A stretch of DNA of 64,000 nucleotides from Streptomyces aurantiacus (GCF_027107535.1 NZ_CP114283.1:3286001-3350000); one strand, 5' to 3'. Counted from the stretch's first letter, positions 10,330 to 19,309 are shown. Made by a program: numbers and translations. Notes: generated by a model from the sequence alone, not told the origin.

Positions 10330-12057
10330 GTGAACGAGAACTACGCCGTCCCGGCGGTCGCCCTCGTGGTCGTCGCGACCGTGTTCGTCGGCGCCTTCGG
10401 CCTGCGCATCTCGCGCACCACCTCCGACTTCTACGTGGCCTCGCGCACGGTCGGCCCCCGGCTCAACGCGGCCGCCATCAGCGGTGAGTACCTCTCCGCC
10501 GCCTCGTTCCTCGGCATCGCGGGACTGGTCCTCGTCCAGGGCCCCGACATGCTCTGGTACCCCGTCGGCTACACCGCCGGCTATCTCGTCCTGCTGATCT
10601 TCGTCGCGGCCCCGCTGCGCCGCTCCGGGGCGTACACCCTGCCCGACTTCGCCGAAGCACGGCTCGCCTCCCAGGCCGTACGGCGGCTGGCCGGAGCCTT
10701 CGTCGTCGGTGTCGGATGGCTGTACCTGCTGCCCCAACTCCAGGGCGCGGGGCTCACGCTGAACGTGCTGACCGGAGCCTCGAAGTCCCTCGGCGGCGTC
10801 ATCGTCGCGGTCGTCGTGGTGGCGACCGTCGCCGCGGGCGGCATGCGCAGCATCACCTTCGTACAGGCCTTCCAGTACTGGCTCAAACTCACCGCCCTGC
10901 TCGTCCCCGCGCTCTTCCTCGTCCTCGCCTGGCAGGACGACGGGGGGCCGCGGCACGCCTTCGACGAACCGGCGACGTTCCGTGAGCACCGGGTCGTCCG
11001 GGTCGACGCCGGAGTCGACCTGAAACTCACCCGGCCCCTGACCGTCACCGTGGACGGCACGGTCGACGGCAGACGGTACGAGGACGAGAGACTCCGGCTG
11101 CCCACGGGCGTCCACCGCATCGAGCAGGGCACCCGGCTGGCGTTCACCAAGGGCGACCCCGTGCCCGTCGCCGACCGCGTCACCAACGGCGGCATGTCCA
11201 CCTCGCTCGCCTCGGGCCGCGAGGAACGCCCGCTCTACGCCACGTACGGACTGATCCTCGCCACCTTCCTCGGCACCATGGGGCTGCCGCACGTCGTCGT
11301 CCGCTTCTACACCAGCCCGCACGGCGTGGCCGCCCGCCGCACCACCGTCGCCGTCCTCGTCCTGATCGGCGTGTTCTACCTGCTGCCACCGGTCTACGGC
11401 GCGCTCGGGCGCCTGTACGCACCCGAGCTCACCCTGACCGGGGACGCCGACGCCGCCGTGCTGCTGCTGCCCGACCGGGTGATCGGCGGACTGGGCGGGG
11501 ACCTCCTCGGCGCGCTGGTGGCCGGCGGGGCCTTCGCCGCGTTCCTGTCCACGGCGTCCGGCCTGACCATGGCGGTGGCGGGCGTGCTCACCCAGGACGT
11601 GCTGCCCTCCCGCGGCGTACGGCACTTCCGGCTCGGCACGGTTCTCGCCATGATCGTGCCGCTGGCGGCGAGCATGCTCGTGGGCGGACTGCCGGTCGCC
11701 GACGCCGTGGGGCTCGCCTTCGCGGTGTCCGCCTCCTCCTTCTGTCCCCTGCTCGTCCTTGGCATCTGGTGGCACCGGCTCACCCCGCCCGGAGCGGCGG
11801 CCGGAATGCTCGTCGGCGGCGGCTCGGCACTCCTCGCGGTCGCGGCCACCATGGCCGGTTTCCCGGGCCGGGGCGCGCTGCACGCGCTCCTCGCCTGGCC
11901 CGCCCTGTGGTCGGTGCCGCTGGGCTTCCTCACGATGGTGCTGGTGTCGCTGGCGACGCCCGGGCGGGTGCCGGCCGGGACGGCGGCGATCCTCGCCCGG
12001 TTCCATCTGCCGGAGGAACTGGCCGGAGGCCAGGTACGCACGGAGGTCAAGGCATGA
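10330..12057 (+). CDS. Sodium:solute symporter (ActP/MctP-like)
   Basis: A 575-residue multi-spanning symporter of the SSS family, which imports a small organic acid such as acetate or pyruvate with sodium. Typical segments: FYVASRTVGPRLNAAAISGE, SAASFLGIAG, the helix VVVVATVAAGGMRSITFVQA, MGLPHVVVRFYTSPHG and FAAFLSTASGLTMAVAGVL. Residues about 210-300 form a hydrophilic outside loop seen in actinobacterial members. The GTG start at 10330 lacks a strong ribosome site. The kinase gene overlaps its stop by 4 nt, so transporter and sensor are made together. The substrate is not proven by sequence. Confidence 0.9.
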   Translation: MNENYAVPAVALVVVATVFVGAFGLRISRTTSDFYVASRTVGPRLNAAAISGEYLSAASFLGIAGLVLVQGPDMLWYPVGYTAGYLVLLIFVAAPLRRSGAYTLPDFAEARLASQAVRRLAGAFVVGVGWLYLLPQLQGAGLTLNVLTGASKSLGGVIVAVVVVATVAAGGMRSITFVQAFQYWLKLTALLVPALFLVLAWQDDGGPRHAFDEPATFREHRVVRVDAGVDLKLTRPLTVTVDGTVDGRRYEDERLRLPTGVHRIEQGTRLAFTKGDPVPVADRVTNGGMSTSLASGREERPLYATYGLILATFLGTMGLPHVVVRFYTSPHGVAARRTTVAVLVLIGVFYLLPPVYGALGRLYAPELTLTGDADAAVLLLPDRVIGGLGGDLLGALVAGGAFAAFLSTASGLTMAVAGVLTQDVLPSRGVRHFRLGTVLAMIVPLAASMLVGGLPVADAVGLAFAVSASSFCPLLVLGIWWHRLTPPGAAAGMLVGGGSALLAVAATMAGFPGRGALHALLAWPALWSVPLGFLTMVLVSLATPGRVPAGTAAILARFHLPEELAGGQVRTEVKA

Positions 12058-13268
12058 GTGGATTCCTGGCGGGCCTCTGTGTGGCCGCGCTCCCGCTGCT
12101 GGCGGCCGGCTTCTGGTACGGCAGGCGCACCGCGCGCACGCCGAGCCCCGGCGGCCTCGGCACCCCCGTCGAGCACGCCACCTTCGAGACCCTGCACACC
12201 GCGTCCCTCGCCGCGCCGCCCCTGCGGGCGGGCCTGACGGGGGAGACGGCCCGCAAGTCCGCGAGACGGCTGCGCACCCTCCTCGGCACCGACGCCCTCT
12301 GCCTCACCGACCAGGACACCGTGCTGGCCTGGGAGGGCGTCGGCGAGCACCACCGGGAGCAGATCATGGAGCGGATCGGCGGACCCCTGGAGACCGGCCG
12401 AGGTGAGGCCTTCCGCCTCGCGTGCGACGAGCCGTACTGCCCGCTGCGCTGGGCCGTCGTCGCGCCGCTCACCGTCGACGACCGGGTCCACGGGGCGCTC
12501 GTCGCCTGCGCGCCCCGCGAGTCCGCCGTGCTCGTCCGGGCCACCGGAGAGGTCGCCCGCTGGGTCTCGGTCCAGCTGGAACTCGCCGACCTCGACCAGT
12601 CCCGTACGCGGCTGATCGAGGCCGAGATCAAGGCGCTGCGGGCCCAGATCTCCCCGCACTTCATCTTCAACTCGCTCGCGGTGATCGCCTCGTTCGTGCG
12701 CACCGACCCCGAGCGGGCCCGTGAACTCCTGCTGGAGTTCGCCGACTTCACCCGCTACTCGTTCCGCAGACACGGCGACTTCACCACGCTCGCCGACGAA
12801 CTGCACGCCATCGACCACTACCTGGCGCTGGTCCGGGCCCGCTTCGGGGACCGGCTCTCGGTCACCCTGCAGATCGCCCCCGAGGTGCTGCCGGTGACGC
12901 TGCCCTTCCTCTGCCTGCAGCCGCTCGTCGAGAACGCCGTGAAACACGGCCTGGAGGGCGGCACCGGCAAGGTCGACAAGAGCCGCATCAGCATCACCGC
13001 GCAGGACGCGGGAGCCGAGGCACTCGTCGTCATCGAGGACGACGGCCCCGGCATGGATCCCGGCCGGCTGAGCCGCATCCTGGCCGGTGAGGCCGGCGCC
13101 TCGGGCGGCATCGGGCTGTCGAACGTCGACGACCGCCTGCGGCAGGTGTACGGCGACGACTACGGCCTCGTCATCGAGACCGCGCTGGGCGCGGGCATGA
13201 AGATCACCGCCCGGCTGCCGAAGTACCAGCCGGGTGTGCACTCGGCGGGACCGCTGCCCCGCGGTTGA
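12054..13268 (+). CDS. LytS/YehU-type sensor histidine kinase
   Basis: A 404-residue kinase with a single N-terminal membrane helix (FLAGLCVAALPLLAAGFWY), a GAF-like sensing region at about 45-175, and the His_kinase domain with phospho-acceptor H202 in ISPHFIFNSLAVIA. The HATPase part contains LVENAVKHGLEGG and EDDGPGMDP, then GGIGLSNVDDRL. Unlike classic LytS it lacks the multi-helix 5TM-LYT sensor; the GAF-like region has close cysteines (FRLACDEPYCPLRW). It overlaps the symporter stop by 4 nt and is the natural partner of the LytTR regulator at 9113. Confidence 0.93.
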   Translation: MSGFLAGLCVAALPLLAAGFWYGRRTARTPSPGGLGTPVEHATFETLHTASLAAPPLRAGLTGETARKSARRLRTLLGTDALCLTDQDTVLAWEGVGEHHREQIMERIGGPLETGRGEAFRLACDEPYCPLRWAVVAPLTVDDRVHGALVACAPRESAVLVRATGEVARWVSVQLELADLDQSRTRLIEAEIKALRAQISPHFIFNSLAVIASFVRTDPERARELLLEFADFTRYSFRRHGDFTTLADELHAIDHYLALVRARFGDRLSVTLQIAPEVLPVTLPFLCLQPLVENAVKHGLEGGTGKVDKSRISITAQDAGAEALVVIEDDGPGMDPGRLSRILAGEAGASGGIGLSNVDDRLRQVYGDDYGLVIETALGAGMKITARLPKYQPGVHSAGPLPRG

Positions 13269-13293
13269 GTCCCCCGCGCACGAGCCCCGCGCA

Positions 13294-13341
13294 CACCGGT
13301 CCCCCAGGGAAGGGCCGCGGCCCTTCCCTGGGGGACTGGTG
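13294..13341. terminator. Bidirectional terminator between convergent genes
   Basis: A 23-bp inverted repeat (13294-13316 with 13319-13341, one G-U mismatch) with almost no loop. It lies between the kinase gene on the plus strand and the small membrane protein gene on the minus strand, which stops at 13349, and can serve both. Confidence 0.8.
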
Positions 13342-13348
13342 TGGTGCG

Positions 13349-13507
13349 TCAGGTGGGCCGGGACGCCACCATCGCCAGCGTGATCAGGCCGAGCACCACC
13401 CAGCCGAACCACAGCCAGCCGCTGCTCCCGAGCGCCACCGTGTAGGCCGTGACCATCACCAGGCCGCCGACGGTGAGCACTCCCATGGTCTTCGTGGAAC
13501 CGGGCAT
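13349..13507 (-). CDS. 52-residue two-helix membrane protein
   Basis: A short open frame beginning MPGSTKTMGVLTVGGLVMV and ending LITLAMVASRPT. It has two hydrophobic segments separated by GSSGWLWFGW, so it is a small integral membrane protein. AGGAGGG lies 7 nt before the ATG at 13507, a convincing ribosome site. It starts 13 nt after the stop of the Ser/Thr kinase gene, hence one operon, and ends just before a bidirectional terminator. I do not recognise a named family; a role next to the membrane kinase is only inferred from position. Confidence 0.75.
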   Translation of the reverse strand: MPGSTKTMGVLTVGGLVMVTAYTVALGSSGWLWFGWVVLGLITLAMVASRPT

Positions 13508-13520
13508 CGCAACACCCTCC

Positions 13521-15506
13521 TCATGGTTCGTCCCTACCCATGGTGCCCCCGTCTTTGCGAATTGCAGTGCAGACCACGAAATGTGTGCCGGAGTTCCAGG
13601 CGCTCTCGCCCACCCAGGACGCGCCCGTGTAGACGTTCGGGTCGTAGCCGTAGTCGCCCGGCGGTACGTCCTTCCGGCAGGCCGCGGTCGCCTCCCGCCC
13701 GGCCTCGGCGAGGGTGGTGTCCGGGCTCATCCGGTGGAAGTCGAGCACCTGCTCCTGATGCGGGCCCGCACACGGAACCAGCTCGGCGCCGGTGTCGGAC
13801 ACCCGGTCGAGGCAGTCCCGTTTCTGCATGGTGGCCGTGTCCCTGAACACCATGCCCGGCGGACGATGGTCCCCGACGGGACCGAACAGCGGCTTGCCGC
13901 GTGCGTCGAGCAGCAGACAGGCCACGCGGCGCCCGGCCGCCTCGAAGCCCTCGTCGGTCGGTACGACGGCGTAGGAGCGGGCATCCGCGAGCTTGTTGCG
14001 AATCTCCTCGGTGCGCTGCTCGCACCCGGCGGCGCCGCCCGAGCGCGCCTCCTCCGCGGATCCCACCTCGAACACGGCCATCACCTGCCCGTACGTGTCG
14101 TCGCTGAGGCACTTCACGACCTTCAGCCCCGGGTCCCCCGTGAAGGGAGTGCCGGGCCACCGCGTCGCCACGCAGTCGCCGTCCCTGAGCGGCTCGGTGA
14201 GCCCGACGGCCTGCCCGTACGGCTCGGCGTCGCCGTTCCCCGGCAGGTACGCCATGGCGTACCAGGTGCCGCCGCCCGCGAGAGCCACGCCGAGCGCGCC
14301 GGCCAGGACGGCCCGGAGGGCGCGGTTGCGCCTGCGGCGGCGCCGGCCGGTGACCGCCGGGGGAGGGCCGTACCCCTGCCCGGCGGTCCACGGGTCCGGA
14401 GGGCCCGGAGGCCCTGCGGCGGAGGGCTCCTGCGCGGGCGGCCAGGTGCCGGGGCTCCCCACCCGGGGCGGCGCCGAGGACGACTCCTGCCCGGCGGACG
14501 GCGCGTACCACTGCGAGCCGCTCCCGTGGCTCTGCGGGGCCTCGGGCACCGGTCGGTCGCGGGGAGGGGCCGTATGGGTGGCCCCGCCCGCCCACGGCGA
14601 CTCCGAGCCCGGGTCGAGCAGGGTCCGGGGACGCGACCGGGGCGCCAGGATCGCGGACAGCGCGGCCGCGGTCTCCTCGGAGGTGATCCGGTGGACCGGG
14701 TCCTTGACGAGCATGGCCGCGAGGAGCGGCCCGAGCGCGCCCGCTCGCAGCATGGGCCGCGGCTCCTCCAGGACGACGGCGGTGAGCGCCGCGAGCCCCG
14801 ACTCGCGGTCGAAGGGGCCGTGTCCCTCGACGGCGCAGTACAGCGTGCAGCCCAGCGAGAACAGGTCGGCGGCCGCGGTGGGCGGCCCGCCCCGGGTCCG
14901 CTCGGGTGCCAGATATCCGGCGGTGCCCACCAGGGCGGAGGTCAGGGTGTACCGGGTCTCACCGCCGTCGGGCTGCACGGAGATGCCGTAGTCGGTGAGC
15001 AGCACCCGGGCGTACGGCGACCCCGCGCGGTCCGGGGCGAGGAGGATGTTGGCGGGCTTCACGTCCCGGTGCATGACACCGCGCTCGTGCCCGGCGGTCA
15101 GGGCGTCCAGCACGGCGAGCCCGATCCGGGCGCACTCGGCGGGCGCCAGGGCCCCGCGCAGGGTGATCAGCGCACCGAGATCCAGTGCCCCGGACACGTA
15201 CTCCATCACGATCCAGGGCAGGCCCTCGTGCTCCAGGACGTCGTGCACGGTCACGACGTGCGGGTGACCGCGCAGGCCCGCGGCGTGCCGGGCCTCCGCG
15301 CGGGCCCGGGCGACTCTGGCCGAACGGTCCCGGCCCGACTCTCCCGGGTCGCGGAACACGATCTCCTTCAGCGCGACCTCGCAGGCCAGCCGCTGGTCGT
15401 GGGCGAGCCAGACGTGGCCCATGCCGCCACTGCCCAGCTGGTTCAGCAGGAGATAGCGGCCGCCGATGACGCGGCCGACTCCCGGCTGTGGTGATCCTGA
15501 TGACAT
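13521..15506 (-). CDS. Membrane-bound Ser/Thr protein kinase (PknB-like kinase domain)
   Basis: A 661-residue Hanks-type kinase. The catalytic domain spans about 15-280: glycine loop LGSGGMGHVWLAHD, catalytic loop HRDVKPANIL near residue 144, activation start TDYGIS and APERTRGG. A Pro/Gly/Ser-rich linker follows (300-390), then one membrane helix at about 397-418 after a run of arginines, and an outside domain of roughly 240 residues with several cysteines. No PASTA repeat is in the kinase; a PASTA-bearing lipoprotein is encoded by the overlapping upstream gene. The first 64 nt overlap that gene in another frame, so the two are coupled. Confidence 0.93.
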   Translation of the reverse strand: MSSGSPQPGVGRVIGGRYLLLNQLGSGGMGHVWLAHDQRLACEVALKEIVFRDPGESGRDRSARVARARAEARHAAGLRGHPHVVTVHDVLEHEGLPWIVMEYVSGALDLGALITLRGALAPAECARIGLAVLDALTAGHERGVMHRDVKPANILLAPDRAGSPYARVLLTDYGISVQPDGGETRYTLTSALVGTAGYLAPERTRGGPPTAAADLFSLGCTLYCAVEGHGPFDRESGLAALTAVVLEEPRPMLRAGALGPLLAAMLVKDPVHRITSEETAAALSAILAPRSRPRTLLDPGSESPWAGGATHTAPPRDRPVPEAPQSHGSGSQWYAPSAGQESSSAPPRVGSPGTWPPAQEPSAAGPPGPPDPWTAGQGYGPPPAVTGRRRRRRNRALRAVLAGALGVALAGGGTWYAMAYLPGNGDAEPYGQAVGLTEPLRDGDCVATRWPGTPFTGDPGLKVVKCLSDDTYGQVMAVFEVGSAEEARSGGAAGCEQRTEEIRNKLADARSYAVVPTDEGFEAAGRRVACLLLDARGKPLFGPVGDHRPPGMVFRDTATMQKRDCLDRVSDTGAELVPCAGPHQEQVLDFHRMSPDTTLAEAGREATAACRKDVPPGDYGYDPNVYTGASWVGESAWNSGTHFVVCTAIRKDGGTMGRDEP

Positions 15507-16999
15507 CCGGTCACTCCCGGGTTCTGCTCCGTATGGGCCTGGGCCGGGCTCTGGGCCGCCTCGCCGGTGTCCGACGCCTCGATGCCGGATGCGCCGGTGT
15601 CCGGCGCGCCGGGCGTGGCGGGTTCCCCCGAGGCCGGGTCGCCGCGGGTGGGCTCCACCGGTGCGGGGCCGGTGGACGTCGGGGCGGCGGACGTGGGACC
15701 GGCCGTGGGCGGCGTGCTCGACACGGCCGTGGGCGGCGGGTCCGGGGACGGCGGCGGCTTCGGGGCCGGTTTCGACGCGGTCTCGGCAGGTGTCCCGTCG
15801 TCGGGCGAGGACTCCGTCCCGGACGCGGTCCCGCCGCCGGGCGTCGACCCCTGCCCGGACGGTGTCCCGCCGCCGGGTGCCGGCCCGGTCCCCGTCGGTG
15901 TGCCGCTTCCGGGCCCGGTCTCCTTGTCCGACGGCGTCCCCTTGCCGGGGGCGGACTCCGTCCCGGACGGCGTCCGGGTGCCCGGAGGCGACTTCGTCCC
16001 GGACGGCGACGAGGGCGTGGCCCCTCCACCGGACCGAGAGGCCGGATCCACGCTCAGCGCCACGGCCTTCCCGAACGCCAGAGGCGTCCCCGGCCCGGGA
16101 GTGACTCCGGTCACCGGCGCGTCACCCGGAGGGAGCCCGTCTCCGGCATACGTCACGGCCAGGCCCACCTCGGCGAGCGCCTGGCCGGCCTCGTCGAAGG
16201 TCGTCCCCACCACGGGCGGCACCGCGCGCCGCTTCGTCGCGTCGAAGATGCTGTCCTGCTCGCCCGTGGTGCCGACAGGCCGGGTGATGGCCCTGTCGCG
16301 GTCCTCCACGTCCAGCAGGGCGATCCGCTCCAGCGGCCGCGGCGAGGGCTTGACGGTCACCACGTCCGACTTCTCGTAGCCGTCCCACTTCTCGTTGCCG
16401 CCCTGGAACTCGACCGAGATCCGCCCGGGGTCCCTGTCGAAGGCCCGCAAGGGATTTCCGCAGGAGCACTTCACGGCGGGAAGCCCCCGGTCGTTCACCA
16501 ATACCGCGATTCCCGCCTCCAGCAATGCGTCGTAGGGGACCGCGCTGCCCTTCTTGTAGTCGTGGTTCTTCACGAGGGTGTCGTGACGCAGCAGGACCGC
16601 TGTGAGGCTGTCCACGTACCCCTCGATCCGACCAGGTGTTATGTCCACGATCCGCGCCCATTCCCGGGCCTTTTGTTCGTTCCTGGGATCCGTGAGGAAA
16701 TCCTTGAGCCGGTCGACGTCACAGACCCGCTGATGGCGCGTGCCCCCGTACAGACCAGGGGTGTTGCCCTGCTGGAGGCCGCTGTGCGGTTGCTCCGGCC
16801 TGACATTCCTCTTGTCCCTGCCCAGCGATCCGTCCTCTTCGAAAAAAGGTGCGAGTGACGGTATTCCGGCCGCGACGGCCTTCACCGCGAACAGGCGTTG
16901 TTCGGCGCATCCGCTGAGGATCAACACAGCGGCCAGCAGAACGGAAAGCCTTCGGACCACGGATTTTCCGGTCCGCAACAAGCATGCGTGAATTGTCAT
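15443..16999 (-). CDS. Secreted lipoprotein with a PASTA domain and Pro/Thr/Ser-rich tail (DUF6777-like)
   Basis: A 518-residue exported protein. Residues 1-31 form a lipoprotein signal ending VLILSGC. About 40-240 is a conserved globular region (FFEEDGSLGRDKRNVRPEQP, CDVDRLKDFLTDPRNEQKAR, AVKCSCGNPLRAFDRDPGR) that I recall as DUF6777. A single PASTA-like domain follows (VPPVVGTTFDEAGQALAEV), then about 170 residues of loose Pro-Gly-Thr-Ser repeats (PPGTRTPSGTESAPGKGTPS type), suited to crossing the cell wall. The ATG at 16999 has GGGGGAG upstream. It overlaps the kinase start by 64 nt. PASTA domains bind muropeptides, so a sensor or partner role with the kinase is plausible. Confidence 0.85.
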   Translation of the reverse strand: MTIHACLLRTGKSVVRRLSVLLAAVLILSGCAEQRLFAVKAVAAGIPSLAPFFEEDGSLGRDKRNVRPEQPHSGLQQGNTPGLYGGTRHQRVCDVDRLKDFLTDPRNEQKAREWARIVDITPGRIEGYVDSLTAVLLRHDTLVKNHDYKKGSAVPYDALLEAGIAVLVNDRGLPAVKCSCGNPLRAFDRDPGRISVEFQGGNEKWDGYEKSDVVTVKPSPRPLERIALLDVEDRDRAITRPVGTTGEQDSIFDATKRRAVPPVVGTTFDEAGQALAEVGLAVTYAGDGLPPGDAPVTGVTPGPGTPLAFGKAVALSVDPASRSGGGATPSSPSGTKSPPGTRTPSGTESAPGKGTPSDKETGPGSGTPTGTGPAPGGGTPSGQGSTPGGGTASGTESSPDDGTPAETASKPAPKPPPSPDPPPTAVSSTPPTAGPTSAAPTSTGPAPVEPTRGDPASGEPATPGAPDTGASGIEASDTGEAAQSPAQAHTEQNPGVTGCHQDHHSRESAASSAAAISC

Positions 17000-17062
17000 G
17001 ACCGCTCCCCCCCGGCGGTTTCCCCCGTAGCCCTGCAGAGCGGAAGCAGGGCGTCACGCATC

Positions 17063-17093
17063 ATGCTACTGAAGGGAAAAGCCCTGCAGTCAA
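17063..17093 (-). promoter_or_regulatory. Vegetative-type promoter for the lipoprotein-kinase operon
   Basis: On the minus strand TTGACT (17093-17088), a 19-nt spacer, and TAGCAT (17068-17063). Transcription would start near 17056, giving a leader of about 57 nt. The spacing is a little long for HrdB, so moderate confidence. Confidence 0.45.
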
Positions 17094-17139
17094 GGGGAAT
17101 TGTCGAAGTGTGCGGAGTGACCGAAAGGGGAAAAGGGAC

Positions 17140-18090
17140 TCAGTTACCGCGTGCGTTGAGTGAGGCCAGATAGGCGTTGTACGCCTCGAGTTCCTTGTCG
17201 CCGTCACGGTCGGCGGCCCGGTCCGACCGCCGCGCCTGCCGCTCCTCGGAGCGGTGCCACTGGAACAGCAGCGCGAGCAGCACGAGCACGGACGGGATCT
17301 CGCTGAACGCCCAGGCGATGCCGCCCGCCGCGGTCTGGTCGGCGAGGGCGTCGATGCCCAGGGAGGTGGACGGATTCCTGTACGTCTCGACCATCGGCTC
17401 GGACGCCATCATCAGTGCGATGCCGAAGAACGCGTGGAACGGCATGCCGGCGAACAGCTCCAGCATCCGCATCAGATAGCCGGGCCGGTGCGGACCGGGA
17501 TCGACGCCCATGATCGGCCAGAAGAACACCATGCCGACGGCGAGGAAGTGGCACATCATCGCGGTGTGGCCGGCCGTGGATCCCATCAGGGAGTCGAAGA
17601 TCGGCGTGAAGTACAGCCCGTAAAGGCTCGCGATGAACAGCGGGATCGTGAACGCCGGGTGGGTGACGACCCGCATGAACCTGCTGTGCAGCAGCATCAG
17701 GAGCAGCTCGCGCGGTCCCTTGCGGCCGCGCCCGGCGGTCGGCAGCGCGCGCAGCGCGAGTGTGATCGGGGCGCCGAGCAGGATCAGGATCGGCGACAGC
17801 ATGCTGATCACCATGTGCTGCACCATGTGCACGCTGAACATGACCATGCCGTAGTCGTTCAGCTTGGTGCAGAGCACGAGCATCACGCTCAGGACACCGA
17901 CGACGAACGCCACGGTCCGCCCGGCCGGCCACGCGTCACCGCGCCGCACCAGCCGCACCACACCCCACCCGTACAGTGCGAGCCCCAGGAGGCAGGCGAC
18001 GAGGAAGAACGGGTCGGGGGACCACTGAAGTCCCCGGCCCAGCGTGAACGGCGGCAGATCCATCGTCATGCCGTGCCCGCTGTGATCCAT
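17140..18090 (-). CDS. ctaG: CtaG-like cytochrome c oxidase assembly membrane protein
   Basis: A 316-residue protein with about seven membrane helices of the caa3_CtaG family, thought to help insert copper into the oxidase. It opens with a His/Met-rich stretch (MDHSGHGMTMDLPP), a likely copper-handling end, and carries FSVHMVQHMVISMLSPILIL and the conserved GHTAMMCHFLAVGMVFFWP and AGMPFHAFFGIALM segments with His pairs. The ATG at 18090 has AGGAG 7 nt upstream; the longer frame to 18135 lacks a site. The tail is charged and Arg-rich. It is monocistronic, flanked by a terminator at 18144. Confidence 0.88.
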   Translation of the reverse strand: MDHSGHGMTMDLPPFTLGRGLQWSPDPFFLVACLLGLALYGWGVVRLVRRGDAWPAGRTVAFVVGVLSVMLVLCTKLNDYGMVMFSVHMVQHMVISMLSPILILLGAPITLALRALPTAGRGRKGPRELLLMLLHSRFMRVVTHPAFTIPLFIASLYGLYFTPIFDSLMGSTAGHTAMMCHFLAVGMVFFWPIMGVDPGPHRPGYLMRMLELFAGMPFHAFFGIALMMASEPMVETYRNPSTSLGIDALADQTAAGGIAWAFSEIPSVLVLLALLFQWHRSEERQARRSDRAADRDGDKELEAYNAYLASLNARGN

Positions 18091-18143
18091 CCGCCGGCTC
18101 CTGGTTCGTACTGGTTGCGTGCCGTCTGTCCGCACCCAGACTA

Positions 18144-18181
18144 GAACCGCCCCCGGTCACGTCCGCGACCGGGGGCGGTTC
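18144..18181 (-). terminator. Terminator after pfkA
   Basis: Perfect 15-bp arms (18144-18158 with 18167-18181) around an 8-nt loop. It lies about 100 nt after the pfkA stop (18284 on the minus strand) and before the ctaG start. Confidence 0.72.
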
Positions 18182-18283
18182 CGGTCCGAGGCACCCCTCG
18201 AAGGGCGCGGCGAACTGTGCGACAGGCCACAGGCGGCCCCGGCCCACGGACGGTCCGCGGGTCCGACCGCTCTCAGCGCAGTG

Positions 18284-19309
18284 TCAGAGCACGCACTCCG
18301 CCTCGGCGTACCGCTCGTCCGGAACGGTCTTGAGCGTCTCGACCGCCTCGGCCAGCGACACCATCACGATGTCCGTCCCACGCAGCGCGGTCATCTTGCC
18401 GAACTCGCCCCGGTGCACGGCCTCCACGGCGTGCCACCCGAACCGCGTCGCGAGCACACGGTCGTACGCGGTGGGCGTGCCCCCGCGCTGGACGTGTCCG
18501 AGGATCACCGGACGGGCCTCCTTGCCGAGGCGCTCCTCCAGCTCGATCGAGAGCTGCCGCGCGATGCCCGCGAAGCGCTCGTGGCCGTAGACGTCCTTGC
18601 GGCCCTCGTCGTAACTCATCGTGCCCTCGCGGGGCTTCGCGCCCTCCGCGGCGACGACGATGGCGAACTTCTTGCCCGCCGAGAAGCGCTCGCCGACCTT
18701 GGTGGCCAACTCCTCGATGTCGAAGGGTCGTTCCGGGACGACGATCGCGTGGGCGCCCGCGGCCATGCCGGAGTGCAGCGCGATCCAGCCGGTGTGGCGA
18801 CCCATGACCTCGACGATCAGGACCCGCTGGTGGGACTCGGCGGTGGTCTTCAGCCGGTCCAGAGCCTCGGTGGCGACGCCCACGGCCGTGTCGAAGCCGA
18901 AGGTGACGTCCGTGACCGCGATGTCGTTGTCGATGGTCTTCGGCACGCCGACGATCGGCAGGCCGCTGTCCGACAGGAGGCGGGCCGCCTTGAGCGTGCC
19001 CTCTCCGCCGATCGGGATGATCGCGTCGAGCCCGAGCTCCTCGACGTGCCCCCTGGCCCGCTCCACACCGTCACGCAGATGCGCGGGCTGGACCCGGGAG
19101 GAGCCGAGCATGGTGCCGCCGCGAGCCAGGATGCCGCTCACGGCGTCCAGGTCGAGCTTGAGGTAGTCGCACTCCAAGAGGCCTTTCCAGCCGTCCCGGA
19201 AGCCGATGACCTCGTCGCCGTGGTCGACGACGGCGCGGTGTACGACGGACCGGATGACGGCGTTCAGGCCGGGGCAGTCGCCGCCGGACGTGAGGACACC
19301 AATGCGCAT
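18284..19309 (-). CDS. pfkA: ATP-dependent 6-phosphofructokinase
   Basis: A 341-residue phosphofructokinase converting fructose 6-phosphate to the 1,6-bisphosphate. Motifs: MRIGVLTSGGDCPGLNAVIR at the start, IPIGGEGTLKAARLL, the catalytic PKTIDNDIAVTD, and VEVMGRHTGWIALHSG, then GHVQRGGTPTAYDR. The glycine after GGE (E. coli G104) is kept, pointing to ATP rather than pyrophosphate as donor. The ATG at 19309 is preferred since the family starts at MRIGVLTSGG; the longer frame to 19351 is not conserved. From memory of the gene neighbourhood it corresponds to S. coelicolor pfkA3 (SCO1214). Confidence 0.96.
   Translation of the reverse strand: MRIGVLTSGGDCPGLNAVIRSVVHRAVVDHGDEVIGFRDGWKGLLECDYLKLDLDAVSGILARGGTMLGSSRVQPAHLRDGVERARGHVEELGLDAIIPIGGEGTLKAARLLSDSGLPIVGVPKTIDNDIAVTDVTFGFDTAVGVATEALDRLKTTAESHQRVLIVEVMGRHTGWIALHSGMAAGAHAIVVPERPFDIEELATKVGERFSAGKKFAIVVAAEGAKPREGTMSYDEGRKDVYGHERFAGIARQLSIELEERLGKEARPVILGHVQRGGTPTAYDRVLATRFGWHAVEAVHRGEFGKMTALRGTDIVMVSLAEAVETLKTVPDERYAEAECVL

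Noticed and set aside
10066..13412. A second transporter or regulator on the minus strand opposite the symporter and kinase
   Set aside because: Frames are antisense shadows with no family motif; the plus-strand genes have full conserved motifs.
17030..17089. Two GCCCTGCAG copies upstream of the lipoprotein gene
   Set aside because: Too short and unsupported to call an operator; one copy is part of the promoter spacer.
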